A DNA stretch of 64,000 bases, from the NCBI GenBank assembly GCA_029251375.1, contig JAQXDL010000047.1, positions 1-64,000 of the forward strand, read 5' to 3'. The notes under the pieces are model-generated. The model searched no databases. It had not been told where the DNA came from and saw only the letters and a list, made by a program, of their open reading frames with translations. Made by a program: the position numbers and the translations under genes. Positions 57,172 through 64,000 of this stretch are shown piece after piece (the first letter of the stretch is position 1; every line of letters begins with the position of its first letter). This DNA is from Pseudomonadales bacterium (GTDB lineage Bacteria > Pseudomonadota > Gammaproteobacteria > Pseudomonadales > Azotimanducaceae).

Positions 57172-57816
57172 CTAGGCAGGCAATGCGACCTGATTTAGAT
57201 ATTGTACAAATGGGTCAACATTGGCCTCTCTATGCCAAGTATATTCCGCTCCATTGGCTATGGCCTCGGCTGTCTCAACATCAAATAGTCGCGCGATGAT
57301 AGCCAATGACATATCGATGCCGGCTGACACACCTGAGCTTGTGACAACATTACCGTCATCAACCCAACGCGCCGATTCAATCCATTCCACCTTATCTGAG
57401 CTGCTCGCTGCGAGATTGAAAACCTGCTTATTTGACGTCGCCTTTTTCCCATCCAAGATACCCGCCTTAGCCAGCAATGCAGAGCCAGTGCATACTGAAC
57501 TGGTGATAATCGCCGTTTTGGCACGATCAGCAAGAAAATTGAGCATCGCAGTGTTGTCTAGTTCAGGGATGGTTCCCATGCCACCTGGCACCAATATCAA
57601 ATCAAGTGCCGGCGCTGTCTCGAAACTATATTCAGCCAACACCGATGGCATGGGTGCACCCGACATAGAAGCTGCATTTACAGCGCCTTTTTGTTCAGCA
57701 ATCATCACAACTTCCAACATTTCAGCCGGCAACGCTGTGAACATTTCTAACGGACCGAACATGTCTAACAGTTCAAATCCTTCATACAAAATCGCGCCGA
57801 GCATTAATTTTGACAT
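57172..57816 (-). CDS. DJ-1/PfpI family protein
   Basis: A 214-residue class-I glutamine-amidotransferase-like protein. The nucleophile is C109 in SSVCTGSALLAKAG, the YEGFELLDMFGPLEMF N-terminus matches the isonitrile hydratase/ThiJ-like branch, and the VPGGMGT loop is present. It could act on an isonitrile or glyoxal-type substrate, or be a transcriptional-regulator relative without the DNA-binding domain. AGGAAG precedes the ATG. It is first in the group with the acyl-CoA dehydrogenase and the phosphotransferase. Confidence 0.88.
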   Translation of the reverse strand: MSKLMLGAILYEGFELLDMFGPLEMFTALPAEMLEVVMIAEQKGAVNAASMSGAPMPSVLAEYSFETAPALDLILVPGGMGTIPELDNTAMLNFLADRAKTAIITSSVCTGSALLAKAGILDGKKATSNKQVFNLAASSSDKVEWIESARWVDDGNVVTSSGVSAGIDMSLAIIARLFDVETAEAIANGAEYTWHREANVDPFVQYLNQVALPA

Positions 57817-57846
57817 ATCGCTTCCTCACTAGCGGACCATCTTCTA

Positions 57847-57906
57847 TTGACGTTTGTTCCGTTGACGTTTGTTCCGTTGACGTTTGTTATATTGACCTTT
57901 GCTTTA
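57847..57906. repeat. 15-bp tandem repeat upstream of the DJ-1 gene
   Basis: Four 15-bp units start at 57847, 57862, 57877 and 57892. The first two are identical (TTGACGTTTGTTCCG), the third ends TTATA and the fourth is degenerate. They begin 30 bp from the DJ-1 start codon, where that gene's leader or promoter should be. Three close copies of TTGACG also look like -35 elements, though that may be coincidence. Confidence 0.85.
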
Positions 57907-58087
57907 CTCAGCAGCCAGTCACGATCTGCTCAATATTGACTGCATCAATAATCTAACGCAACCAACTCATCAGCATTCTTAGATGGCTGAAAATGAAAAA
58001 AATACCTGCTTATCTCCGTATTTACCCTGTTCAACTAATGTCGCGACTGGGCGCTCAATTGAAACCTTGGCCCACCCGGCAGTTTAC

Positions 58088-58933
58088 TTAAGTCAACGTC
58101 ACATCAACGCGCCCTAAGCCATTGTATACGGCCTCATAAACACCCGTTTGGCCAACATAGACTTTGCCTAACGAACCCGTCAGAAGATAGTCACCTGCTT
58201 TCGGGCGATAGCCTAATGAATAAACTTGATTAATCAGCCATGCAAGCGATCCGCATTGGCCACCGCTGGTATCGCCCCCTGCACCGGAGCCGATAGGCTC
58301 ACCATCTTTCGACATACCTATCGCAATCGTATCTAAAGTCTTTATGTCTAAATCACTGAGGGCAAACTCCTCGCCCAGAACATATCCGCCAAAAGCTGTG
58401 TTTGCTGAAACCAAGTCAACCAAGGACGTCAGTCTTGCAGAAAATCCAACATCTGCTATTTCGATCACCGGCATAATTGCATCAACATACTCAAAAACAT
58501 TCTCAGCCGTTACAGGCAACGAACTTGATGGATCTAATGCACCAAAAAGCGATTCAATATTAGCATTCAGCTTATAGCCGATTTCGGTTTCTAAGATTGG
58601 TTGCTGAAAACGATTTAAGGCAATACTTGCACCGGTTGAAAAGGCGTTGTTAGCAAACAGGATTCCGCTGGCCGGTACTGTCGTCGCAAACATTTTTTGC
58701 ACAGCGCTATTGGATACTGCCGCTTTATAGCCACTGATCGACTCCGACTTGGATAATTCACTCACAAAATCCGACTGAATTTTATAGGCTTGCTGCAACG
58801 TGCATTCAGGCCAATCAATTGTAATCAAAGAGCGCCGCTCACCTGCCAGCCACTGTGACGCAAGACCACCGGCTAGGCCTTGGATTTTTTTAACATTTTT
58901 ATCAAGGTCGTTGATCGTCGTCATTCTTAGCAT
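58088..58933 (-). CDS. 2-keto-4-pentenoate hydratase/fumarylacetoacetase-family protein
   Basis: A 281-residue protein resembling MhpD-type hydratases: AYKIQSDFVSELSKSESISGYKAAVSN near the start, the metal-binding ETEIGYKL (about residue 115), IMPVIEIADVGF, and the C-terminal YLLTGSLGKVYVGQTGVYEAVYNGLGRVDV. It would hydrate a 2-hydroxypentadienoate-like intermediate from ring cleavage. No meta-cleavage dioxygenase is in the window, so the pathway is not shown. Confidence 0.87.
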   Translation of the reverse strand: MLRMTTINDLDKNVKKIQGLAGGLASQWLAGERRSLITIDWPECTLQQAYKIQSDFVSELSKSESISGYKAAVSNSAVQKMFATTVPASGILFANNAFSTGASIALNRFQQPILETEIGYKLNANIESLFGALDPSSSLPVTAENVFEYVDAIMPVIEIADVGFSARLTSLVDLVSANTAFGGYVLGEEFALSDLDIKTLDTIAIGMSKDGEPIGSGAGGDTSGGQCGSLAWLINQVYSLGYRPKAGDYLLTGSLGKVYVGQTGVYEAVYNGLGRVDVTLT

Positions 58934-59190
58934 TACCTTTCAATATTGTGTGTCACATCGCGCATTTATTGTACGCATTCTTGCAAGCTAGTAATCGGAA
59001 CCAAACTGATGCCAAAGCACCAGAATGAACAGTTGCAAAATGTCGTCGATATTTCGTATACCAACCGTAGTAACACATAAGTTACCGCATTGGGCAAGTT
59101 GACTAAACTGATTTGTAACACTTGAGTTGGATCGGTTATCTCGTTAGCCTGCCTGCTTCTTGTTGTAGATAGCAGATCGGTCGTTCATCA

Positions 59191-60207
59191 ATGGATCCAA
59201 TTTCACAGGGCGCCCTCGGCGCTGTATTACCGCAAAGTGTCAGTCGTAAAGATACTATTAAGACCACCACATGGCTTGGCGTTTTATCGGGGATGGCTCC
59301 CGACATCGATGTCATTATCCGCTCGAGTAGCAATCCGATCTTATTCTTGGAATATCATCGACAATTTACCCATGCTCTTGCATTTATCCCCTTCGGTGCA
59401 CTGATTTGTGCCGCGCTTTTTTACCGATGGTCTCGGCCGGTTCTAAACTTCTCACAGACTTATCTTGTTTGCCTACTCGCCTACAGCACCCACGCCCTTT
59501 TAGATGCATGTACGACCTACGGTACCCAGCTGTTTTGGCCCTTTAGTGACTATCGCGTCGCCTGGAATAATGTTTCCGTTGTAGACCCAATCGCAACCGT
59601 GCCGTTATTGGTTTGCGCTATTTGCGCTTATAGAGCGACAGACACTGATAAGATTCGCGGCTACGCCCGCATCGGCCTGATCTGGTTTATCGGCTATTTA
59701 CTCTTTGGCGCGATCCAAAATGAGCGCGCAGAACAGGCCGGTTTACAACTTGCCCGTGACAGAGGCCATGTGCCGGAAAACATGGCCGCCAAGCCTGGCT
59801 TTGGTAATCTGCTGTTATGGAAAACTATCTATGAATACGACGGCCACTACTACATTGATGCGATGCGAGCCGGTTTTAACGTGTTTAGCTATCAAGGCAC
59901 GCGTATCGAGAAGTTGGATATCGCAGTGGATTTCCCCTGGTTGGACCCTCAGTCACAGCAAGCACGCGACCTTGAAAGATTTCGTTGGTTTTCAAACGGA
60001 TATGTCGCAAAAGGCAAGCCTAAAAACAGCGTCATTGATATACGCTATTCGATGCTACCCAACGAAGTTGACCCATTATGGGGCATTCAGATAAAACCTA
60101 ACGCCAGTCCGAGCGAACATGTCGATTACATCACGAATCGGCAGCTCACCGATACAAAACGTAAACGACTGCTGCTCATGCTGTACGGCGACACATTGCT
60201 GCACTAG
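59191..60207 (+). CDS. YdjM-type metal-dependent hydrolase, membrane-associated
   Basis: A 338-residue protein of the YdjM/DUF457 family. The N-terminus has MDPISQGALGAVLPQ and GMAPDIDV. Metal-binding candidates are in HRQFTHALAFIPFG and STHALLDACTTYGTQLFWPF. About four hydrophobic segments lie in the first 200 residues, and the C-terminal third is soluble. It probably acts on a lipid or other membrane-bound substrate, but no activity is established. A short tandem repeat follows six bases after the stop. Confidence 0.87.
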   Translation: MDPISQGALGAVLPQSVSRKDTIKTTTWLGVLSGMAPDIDVIIRSSSNPILFLEYHRQFTHALAFIPFGALICAALFYRWSRPVLNFSQTYLVCLLAYSTHALLDACTTYGTQLFWPFSDYRVAWNNVSVVDPIATVPLLVCAICAYRATDTDKIRGYARIGLIWFIGYLLFGAIQNERAEQAGLQLARDRGHVPENMAAKPGFGNLLLWKTIYEYDGHYYIDAMRAGFNVFSYQGTRIEKLDIAVDFPWLDPQSQQARDLERFRWFSNGYVAKGKPKNSVIDIRYSMLPNEVDPLWGIQIKPNASPSEHVDYITNRQLTDTKRKRLLLMLYGDTLLH

Positions 60208-60212
60208 CCGTG

Positions 60213-60254
60213 CTTCACAAGCCATCCTTCACAAACCATCCTTCACAAACAAGG
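60213..60254. repeat. 14-bp tandem repeat after the YdjM-like gene
   Basis: Three 14-bp units begin at 60213 (CTTCACAAGCCATC), 60227 (CTTCACAAACCATC) and 60241 (CTTCACAAACAAGG), directly behind the stop codon at 60207 and before the convergent SDR stop at 60284. Confidence 0.85.
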
Positions 60255-60283
60255 CAGCACATGCTGTTCGGCACCAACTACAA

Positions 60284-61060
60284 TCAAGCGTTTCGAATTG
60301 TCATACCGCCATCCACCGGCAGTGCTGTACCCGTAATGTACTGCGAGGCTGGCAAAGCAAAGGACAGTGTCGCATGCGCGACCTCCTCAGGCTCGGCATA
60401 ACGGCGTAGCGCAACCCGTCGCCTAGCGAAAATCTCTTTGTGTTCATCAGAGATGCCGTCTGTCATACCGGTATTGATGGGACCGGGACAGATACAATTA
60501 ACGGTGATGTTTTCAGGTCCAAGCTCTACTGCCAAAGACCGCGTCAGACCAACCACCCCTGATTTTGCTGCGGTGTAGGGACTGCCGAACTTGGTTGCGC
60601 CAAGCGCTTCCGTGGAGGCAATGTTGATAATTCTCGGATGTTCGGCTTGGCGCAAATAAGGCAATGCAGCACGAACAGTTAACGCTTGAGCGGTAAGCAT
60701 GACCGCAAAAGATTTATCCCAAGCGGCCAAGTACTCTGGCGCGTCAATTGGTGCAAATAGAGAGATTCCGGCATTGTTGACGAGTATATCAATACTGCCA
60801 AAATGCTCCCCCACGTCCTTGATAACCCGTCCTACCGCGTCCGCATCCGATAAATCAAGGGTCCAGCCTTTGGCTTCAAGACCTTCCGCATGAATCTCTC
60901 CAACAACCTCCGCAAGGGGGCCCGCGTTAATGTCGATAAGTGCGACTGTGGCGCCTTCATCAGCGAATAGATGTGCTGTTGCTCGACCCATACCGCTGGC
61001 TGCACCTGTAACGATGACTACCTTGCCTTTAATCGATCGACTTAACTTTGATAATGCCAT
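60284..61060 (-). CDS. SDR family oxidoreductase (classical)
   Basis: A 258-residue enzyme with TGAASGMG (residues about 18-25), NNAG, NIASTEA and the catalytic pair in YTAAKSG. It ends [26 protein letters not shown] lies before the ATG. It diverges from the PTPS/SDR/YhhQ operon at 61171. The substrate is unknown. Confidence 0.91.
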   Translation of the reverse strand: MALSKLSRSIKGKVVIVTGAASGMGRATAHLFADEGATVALIDINAGPLAEVVGEIHAEGLEAKGWTLDLSDADAVGRVIKDVGEHFGSIDILVNNAGISLFAPIDAPEYLAAWDKSFAVMLTAQALTVRAALPYLRQAEHPRIINIASTEALGATKFGSPYTAAKSGVVGLTRSLAVELGPENITVNCICPGPINTGMTDGISDEHKEIFARRRVALRRYAEPEEVAHATLSFALPASQYITGTALPVDGGMTIRNA

Positions 61061-61170
61061 GATCTATCACCTCTAAATTGCCTTTGATTTTGCTTTTTGA
61101 AAGTGTGCCTATCTCCCCCGTGACAATCAAATAGGTTACTATGTCGACTTATTCATAAAGAGCCAAAATT

Positions 61171-61683
61171 TTGAGCAATCATCCATCAGGCAGAACAAGC
61201 CGCATCGAAATCGCTAAGCAGGCAATGAACTTTTCTATTGCCCACTTCACCATTTTCTCCAAAACAGATCGTGAAGACCTACATGGGCACAATTACCAAG
61301 TTGAGTGTCATGTCACGGCCACGCTGGGGGATGATGGGCTGATGTTCGACTACGCAATATTGAAGGCGATTTTGAAGGATATGTGCGATGAACTTGACGA
61401 GCAGACGATTCTGCCAGAGAACTCGCCGCATCTTTCTCTAACAGAAGACAACGGTTACATTGTCGCAATCTTTAACGGCGAGCGTATTCCATTTCTACCT
61501 CGTGACGTCATGACTTTGCCGATCGCAAATGCAACGGTAGAAGAATTTTCATATTATTTTCTACAAAAACTGATCCATCATGATGATCTACAAGAAAAAG
61601 GTGTTACGGCATACACAGTGAAAATCTCCTCAAGCCCAGGACAGTACGGCGTGGCGGAGTGGCAATTAGGACAGGATCTATAG
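61171..61683 (+). CDS. 6-pyruvoyl-tetrahydropterin synthase / QueD family protein lacking the usual Cys
   Basis: A 170-residue T-fold protein. Zinc-binding His residues are H25 (FSIAHF), H38 and H40 (LHGHNY). The substrate-binding Glu region is present as ANATVEEFSYYF, and MFDYAILKAILKDMCDELDEQ matches the family. In QueD a catalytic Cys stands four residues before the first His of HGH; here that position is Arg (REDLHGH) and no Cys is nearby, so chemistry different from QueD is likely. The start is TTG at 61171; ATG at 61228 is possible but would cut the first strand. It is the first gene of an operon with an SDR four bases downstream. Confidence 0.85.
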   Translation: MSNHPSGRTSRIEIAKQAMNFSIAHFTIFSKTDREDLHGHNYQVECHVTATLGDDGLMFDYAILKAILKDMCDELDEQTILPENSPHLSLTEDNGYIVAIFNGERIPFLPRDVMTLPIANATVEEFSYYFLQKLIHHDDLQEKGVTAYTVKISSSPGQYGVAEWQLGQDL

Positions 61684-61687
61684 AATC

Positions 61688-62386
61688 ATGCGAACCCTCA
61701 TAATTACAGGCGCTAGCAAAGGTATTGGCTTTAAAACTGCGAAACTATTTGCTGATGATGGCTACCGCGTCATCAATATTTCAAGAACCGTCGCTGCAGA
61801 CTCACGTATTGAGAATCACAGCATCGATCTGTCTGGTCCTGATGCAGAAACTATTACCAGAACACTGCTTGATGACATACTCGAAGATGGTGTGTTGTCG
61901 TTGGTCCACAACGCAGCAAGGTTGATCAATGATTCCGCAGCGGACTCTATTACCGCAGATTTTCGCAGCATGCTGGATATCAACGTCGTTGCACCGCATA
62001 TTTTGAACCAAATCCTCATTCCAAAAATGCAACCGGGTTCAAGTATCACCTACATAGGTTCAACGCTTTCAGAAAAAGCTGTCGCTAACTCTTACAGTTA
62101 CGTTGTCAGCAAACATGCGGTGGTTGGTATGATGCGATCGACCTGCCAGGATTTACAGGGTAAACAGATTCACACCTCCTGCGTTTGTCCGGGATTCACA
62201 GACACCGAAATGCTTCGTACTCACGTTGGCGAAGATCAGGAGATATTAGATAGTATTGCCTCTGGTTCAACCTTTGGGCGACTCGTGCAGCCTGAAGAAG
62301 TTGCAGAGACAATCAAATTTGCCGCGACGCACCCGGTTATAAACGGAACAATTATCCACGCTAACCTCGGACAAATTGAGAACTAA
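61688..62386 (+). CDS. SDR family oxidoreductase, possibly pterin-related
   Basis: A 232-residue SDR with TGASKGIG (residues 7-14), the HNAA variant of NNAG, a YIGSTLSEKA serine region and the catalytic pair in YVVSK. It is short, like sepiapterin- and dihydropteridine-reductase-type members. It begins four bases after the PTPS-like gene and ends two bases before the YhhQ gene. A reductive step on a pterin or deazapurine is therefore plausible, but only by context. Confidence 0.87.
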   Translation: MRTLIITGASKGIGFKTAKLFADDGYRVINISRTVAADSRIENHSIDLSGPDAETITRTLLDDILEDGVLSLVHNAARLINDSAADSITADFRSMLDINVVAPHILNQILIPKMQPGSSITYIGSTLSEKAVANSYSYVVSKHAVVGMMRSTCQDLQGKQIHTSCVCPGFTDTEMLRTHVGEDQEILDSIASGSTFGRLVQPEEVAETIKFAATHPVINGTIIHANLGQIEN

Positions 62387-62388
62387 CG

Positions 62389-63150
62389 ATGACGCTGCAA
62401 CTCAATCCTATTCAAGTAAAACGAGAACGTGCATTCCTCGTCCTTGCAGGTATTTTTCTTTGTGCGATGACGATGCTCAATATCATCGGCATTACGCGTT
62501 TCATCCAACTCGGTCCGTTCGCTGTCGCCGTAGGTGTCCTACCCTATCCCATCACCTTTCTCGTCACCGACCTTATTAGCGAGCTGTATGGCAAAGCCCG
62601 TGCAAACTTTTTAGTCACCGTTGGACTAGCACTAAATTTTTTCATTCTTGGCACTATGTGGCTTGGCGATATTCTGCCTGCCGCAGATAACCAGCCACCG
62701 TGGCAACAACTTACCTTGGCAGGCCCCGTTGGCTTACCTAATGGCGAGACCGTAGAAGGTCAAGTCGGACTCTTCTCATTGATGTTTGCGACCACATCCG
62801 GCGCTGTGTTCGCATCGATGTTGGCGTACATCGCTGCTCAATATTGTGACGTTTATCTATTCCACTTTTGGAAAAGACTCACCAATGGCAAACATCTATG
62901 GCTGCGTAACAACGGCAGTACGGTGGTCAGCCAGATCGTCGATTCCTTTATGGTGATTAGCGTAACCTTTGGCGCGTCTTACTTCGCCGGTGCCGTGACC
63001 CTAAATCAAATGGGCAGCATGATGGCTGACAATTATCTGTTCAAGCTTACTATCGCTCTATGCGACACACCTTTCGTTTATCTCGGCGTTTATTATTTGA
63101 AAAAACACCTCGAGTTTAGCGACGAAGAAATCCTCGCCCTTGCACATTAA
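62389..63150 (+). CDS. Queuosine precursor transporter, YhhQ/VUT family
   Basis: A 253-residue inner-membrane protein with about six helices. Family landmarks are MLNIIGITRFIQLG, LPYPITFLVTDLISELYGKARANF and the C-terminal STVVSQIVDSFMVISVTFG with TIALCDTPFVYLGVYYL. YhhQ imports preQ0/preQ1 in E. coli. It starts two bases after the SDR stop. The combination with a QueD-like protein suggests handling of a deazaguanine or pterin compound. Confidence 0.9.
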   Translation: MTLQLNPIQVKRERAFLVLAGIFLCAMTMLNIIGITRFIQLGPFAVAVGVLPYPITFLVTDLISELYGKARANFLVTVGLALNFFILGTMWLGDILPAADNQPPWQQLTLAGPVGLPNGETVEGQVGLFSLMFATTSGAVFASMLAYIAAQYCDVYLFHFWKRLTNGKHLWLRNNGSTVVSQIVDSFMVISVTFGASYFAGAVTLNQMGSMMADNYLFKLTIALCDTPFVYLGVYYLKKHLEFSDEEILALAH

Positions 63151-63166
63151 GGGCTGCGGATAGAGC

Positions 63167-63766
63167 GTGCTTGCCGATGTACTGACATATTGGCTCGGTG
63201 ACGCCCCGACAAGTGCGGCCGAGTCCAAACGTCGATCCAAACTATGGTATGGCAGCACACAAAAAGCGGATACTGAAATCCAAGAAAAGTTCGGCGCACT
63301 ACTGAAACAAGCAGAAGACGGTGAACTCGACTCAAAACTGAACACGTTGAAAAACCGGATCGCGATGGTGATATTGCTCGACCAGCTTTCCCGTAATATT
63401 TATCGTGGCAAGCCAACTGCATTCCAAAATGATGCACGGTGTCTCGAAATTGCGAAACAAACCGTCGAAGAAAAACTGCACCTGCAACTGTCTTACATCG
63501 AACGCGTTTTTCTTTACCACCCCTACGAGCACTCTGAGTCAAGACAGGACCAACAGAACGGCGTGGCGTTGTTTGAACAACTGCTGGCTGAGGTACCGAG
63601 CGCTTGGCGAGTTCAAATCCAATCATTCACCAACCACGCCTATGCACACTTCGACATCATCAAAACATATGGACGATTCCCCCATAGAAATGTCACATTG
63701 GGAAGAACAAGTACACCTGCAGAAACAGAGTTCCTAAACAAAGACGGTCGGCGTTTCGGTCAGTGA
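63167..63766 (+). CDS. DUF924 family protein
   Basis: A 199-residue, mostly helical protein with the DUF924 pattern: VLTYWLGD at the start, KLWYGSTQKADTEIQEKF, IAMVILLDQLSRNIYRG, FLYHPYEHSE and the C-terminal GRFPHRNVTLGRTSTPAE. Its role is unknown; the fold resembles TPR-like helical proteins. The start is GTG, 16 bases after the yhhQ-like stop, in the same operon. Confidence 0.9.
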   Translation: MLADVLTYWLGDAPTSAAESKRRSKLWYGSTQKADTEIQEKFGALLKQAEDGELDSKLNTLKNRIAMVILLDQLSRNIYRGKPTAFQNDARCLEIAKQTVEEKLHLQLSYIERVFLYHPYEHSESRQDQQNGVALFEQLLAEVPSAWRVQIQSFTNHAYAHFDIIKTYGRFPHRNVTLGRTSTPAETEFLNKDGRRFGQ

Positions 63767-63783
63767 TCCGATGGAAATCAAAC

Positions 63784-64000
63784 ATGCAACAAATTGAAAA
63801 CCAACAAGGACTCGCATTTTCAGCAGACCAAATCTCTAGCGTTGAACGCTTTGATGACCTTATCGAAGCCTATCTTGGTTCAAAGGCCGATGTGATGTCC
63901 AAGCTGACCTTGATACTCGAGCAAGATCAGGATATGCCCATGGCACATTGCTTTAAGGCTTACCTGATGAAATTAGGCAGCGATCCAAGACTCCTGCCTG
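63784..64000 (+). CDS. TPR protein, TTC38-like (partial, 3' end missing)
   Basis: ATG at 63784, with TGGA upstream, opens a frame of 72 codons that runs off the right edge. Its product has ERFDDLIEAYLGSKADVMSKL and MAHCFKAYLMKLGSDPRLLP, which looks like the N-terminus of TTC38-type tetratricopeptide proteins. It lies 17 bases after the DUF924 stop and is probably the last visible gene of the operon. Confidence 0.7.
   Translation, partial: MQQIENQQGLAFSADQISSVERFDDLIEAYLGSKADVMSKLTLILEQDQDMPMAHCFKAYLMKLGSDPRLLP

Overview
The window reads as chromosome of a free-living, aerobic, probably marine gammaproteobacterium. The reasons are a 284-residue RpoH with the family's QRKLFFNLR box, malate synthase G, RND and Omp85 envelope proteins, TonB/B12 uptake, FeoAB with a Fur box, and many short-chain dehydrogenases and acyl-CoA dehydrogenases. 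I see no rRNA, tRNA, insertion sequence, prophage or CRISPR array.

Layout. Positions 1-2996 hold a secreted S8 (subtilisin-like) protease, cut by the left edge, with two different in-frame tandem-repeat arrays that share a core motif. Positions 3518-8708 hold a large REC-PAS-(GGDEF-like)-GAF-sigma54-activator and malate synthase G, and a TetA-like MFS pump diverges from the latter. An RND pump/adaptor pair follows (10296-14730), then a shortened 3-hydroxyacyl-CoA dehydrogenase, two very small genes and an Omp85 barrel (15141-18700). Positions 18837-24408 look catabolic: SDRs, a PhyH-type dioxygenase, a DUF169 protein and a GPH-type symporter. Then come rpoH with a clear terminator, an FBP zinc protein, a Rieske protein with reversed domain order, a MutT-like NUDIX protein, a duplicated-domain protein, GloB, a dienelactone hydrolase and a SulP transporter (24620-32172).

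A cobalamin riboswitch (32266-32500) precedes a B12-uptake set: a frameshifted BtuB, a DUF6580 membrane protein and a BtuF-like protein. After it lie an MscS channel, an OppA-like protein, an SDR/acyl-CoA dehydrogenase pair, a decayed gene with its terminator still in place, and a carotenoid oxygenase. Next are a Cache-HAMP sensor overlapping a cation antiporter, an MFS carrier, feoAB, DUF445, a methyltransferase gene broken by an in-frame TAA, and a DJ-1/acyl-CoA dehydrogenase/phosphotransferase group. The right end carries a tight plus-strand operon: a PTPS/QueD-like protein without the usual cysteine, an SDR, a YhhQ-type transporter, DUF924 and a TPR protein cut by the edge.

Two themes cross the window. 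First, short tandem repeats (7-15 bp units, unrelated in sequence) lie in at least seven intergenic gaps, and the S8 gene carries 36/39-bp and 48-bp coding repeats, so this genome seems prone to tandem duplication. Second, several genes look broken: btuB by a frameshift, the methyltransferase by a nonsense codon, the 42796-43190 remnant, and possibly 19810-20055. These could be real decay or sequence errors, and I cannot tell which from the sequence alone.
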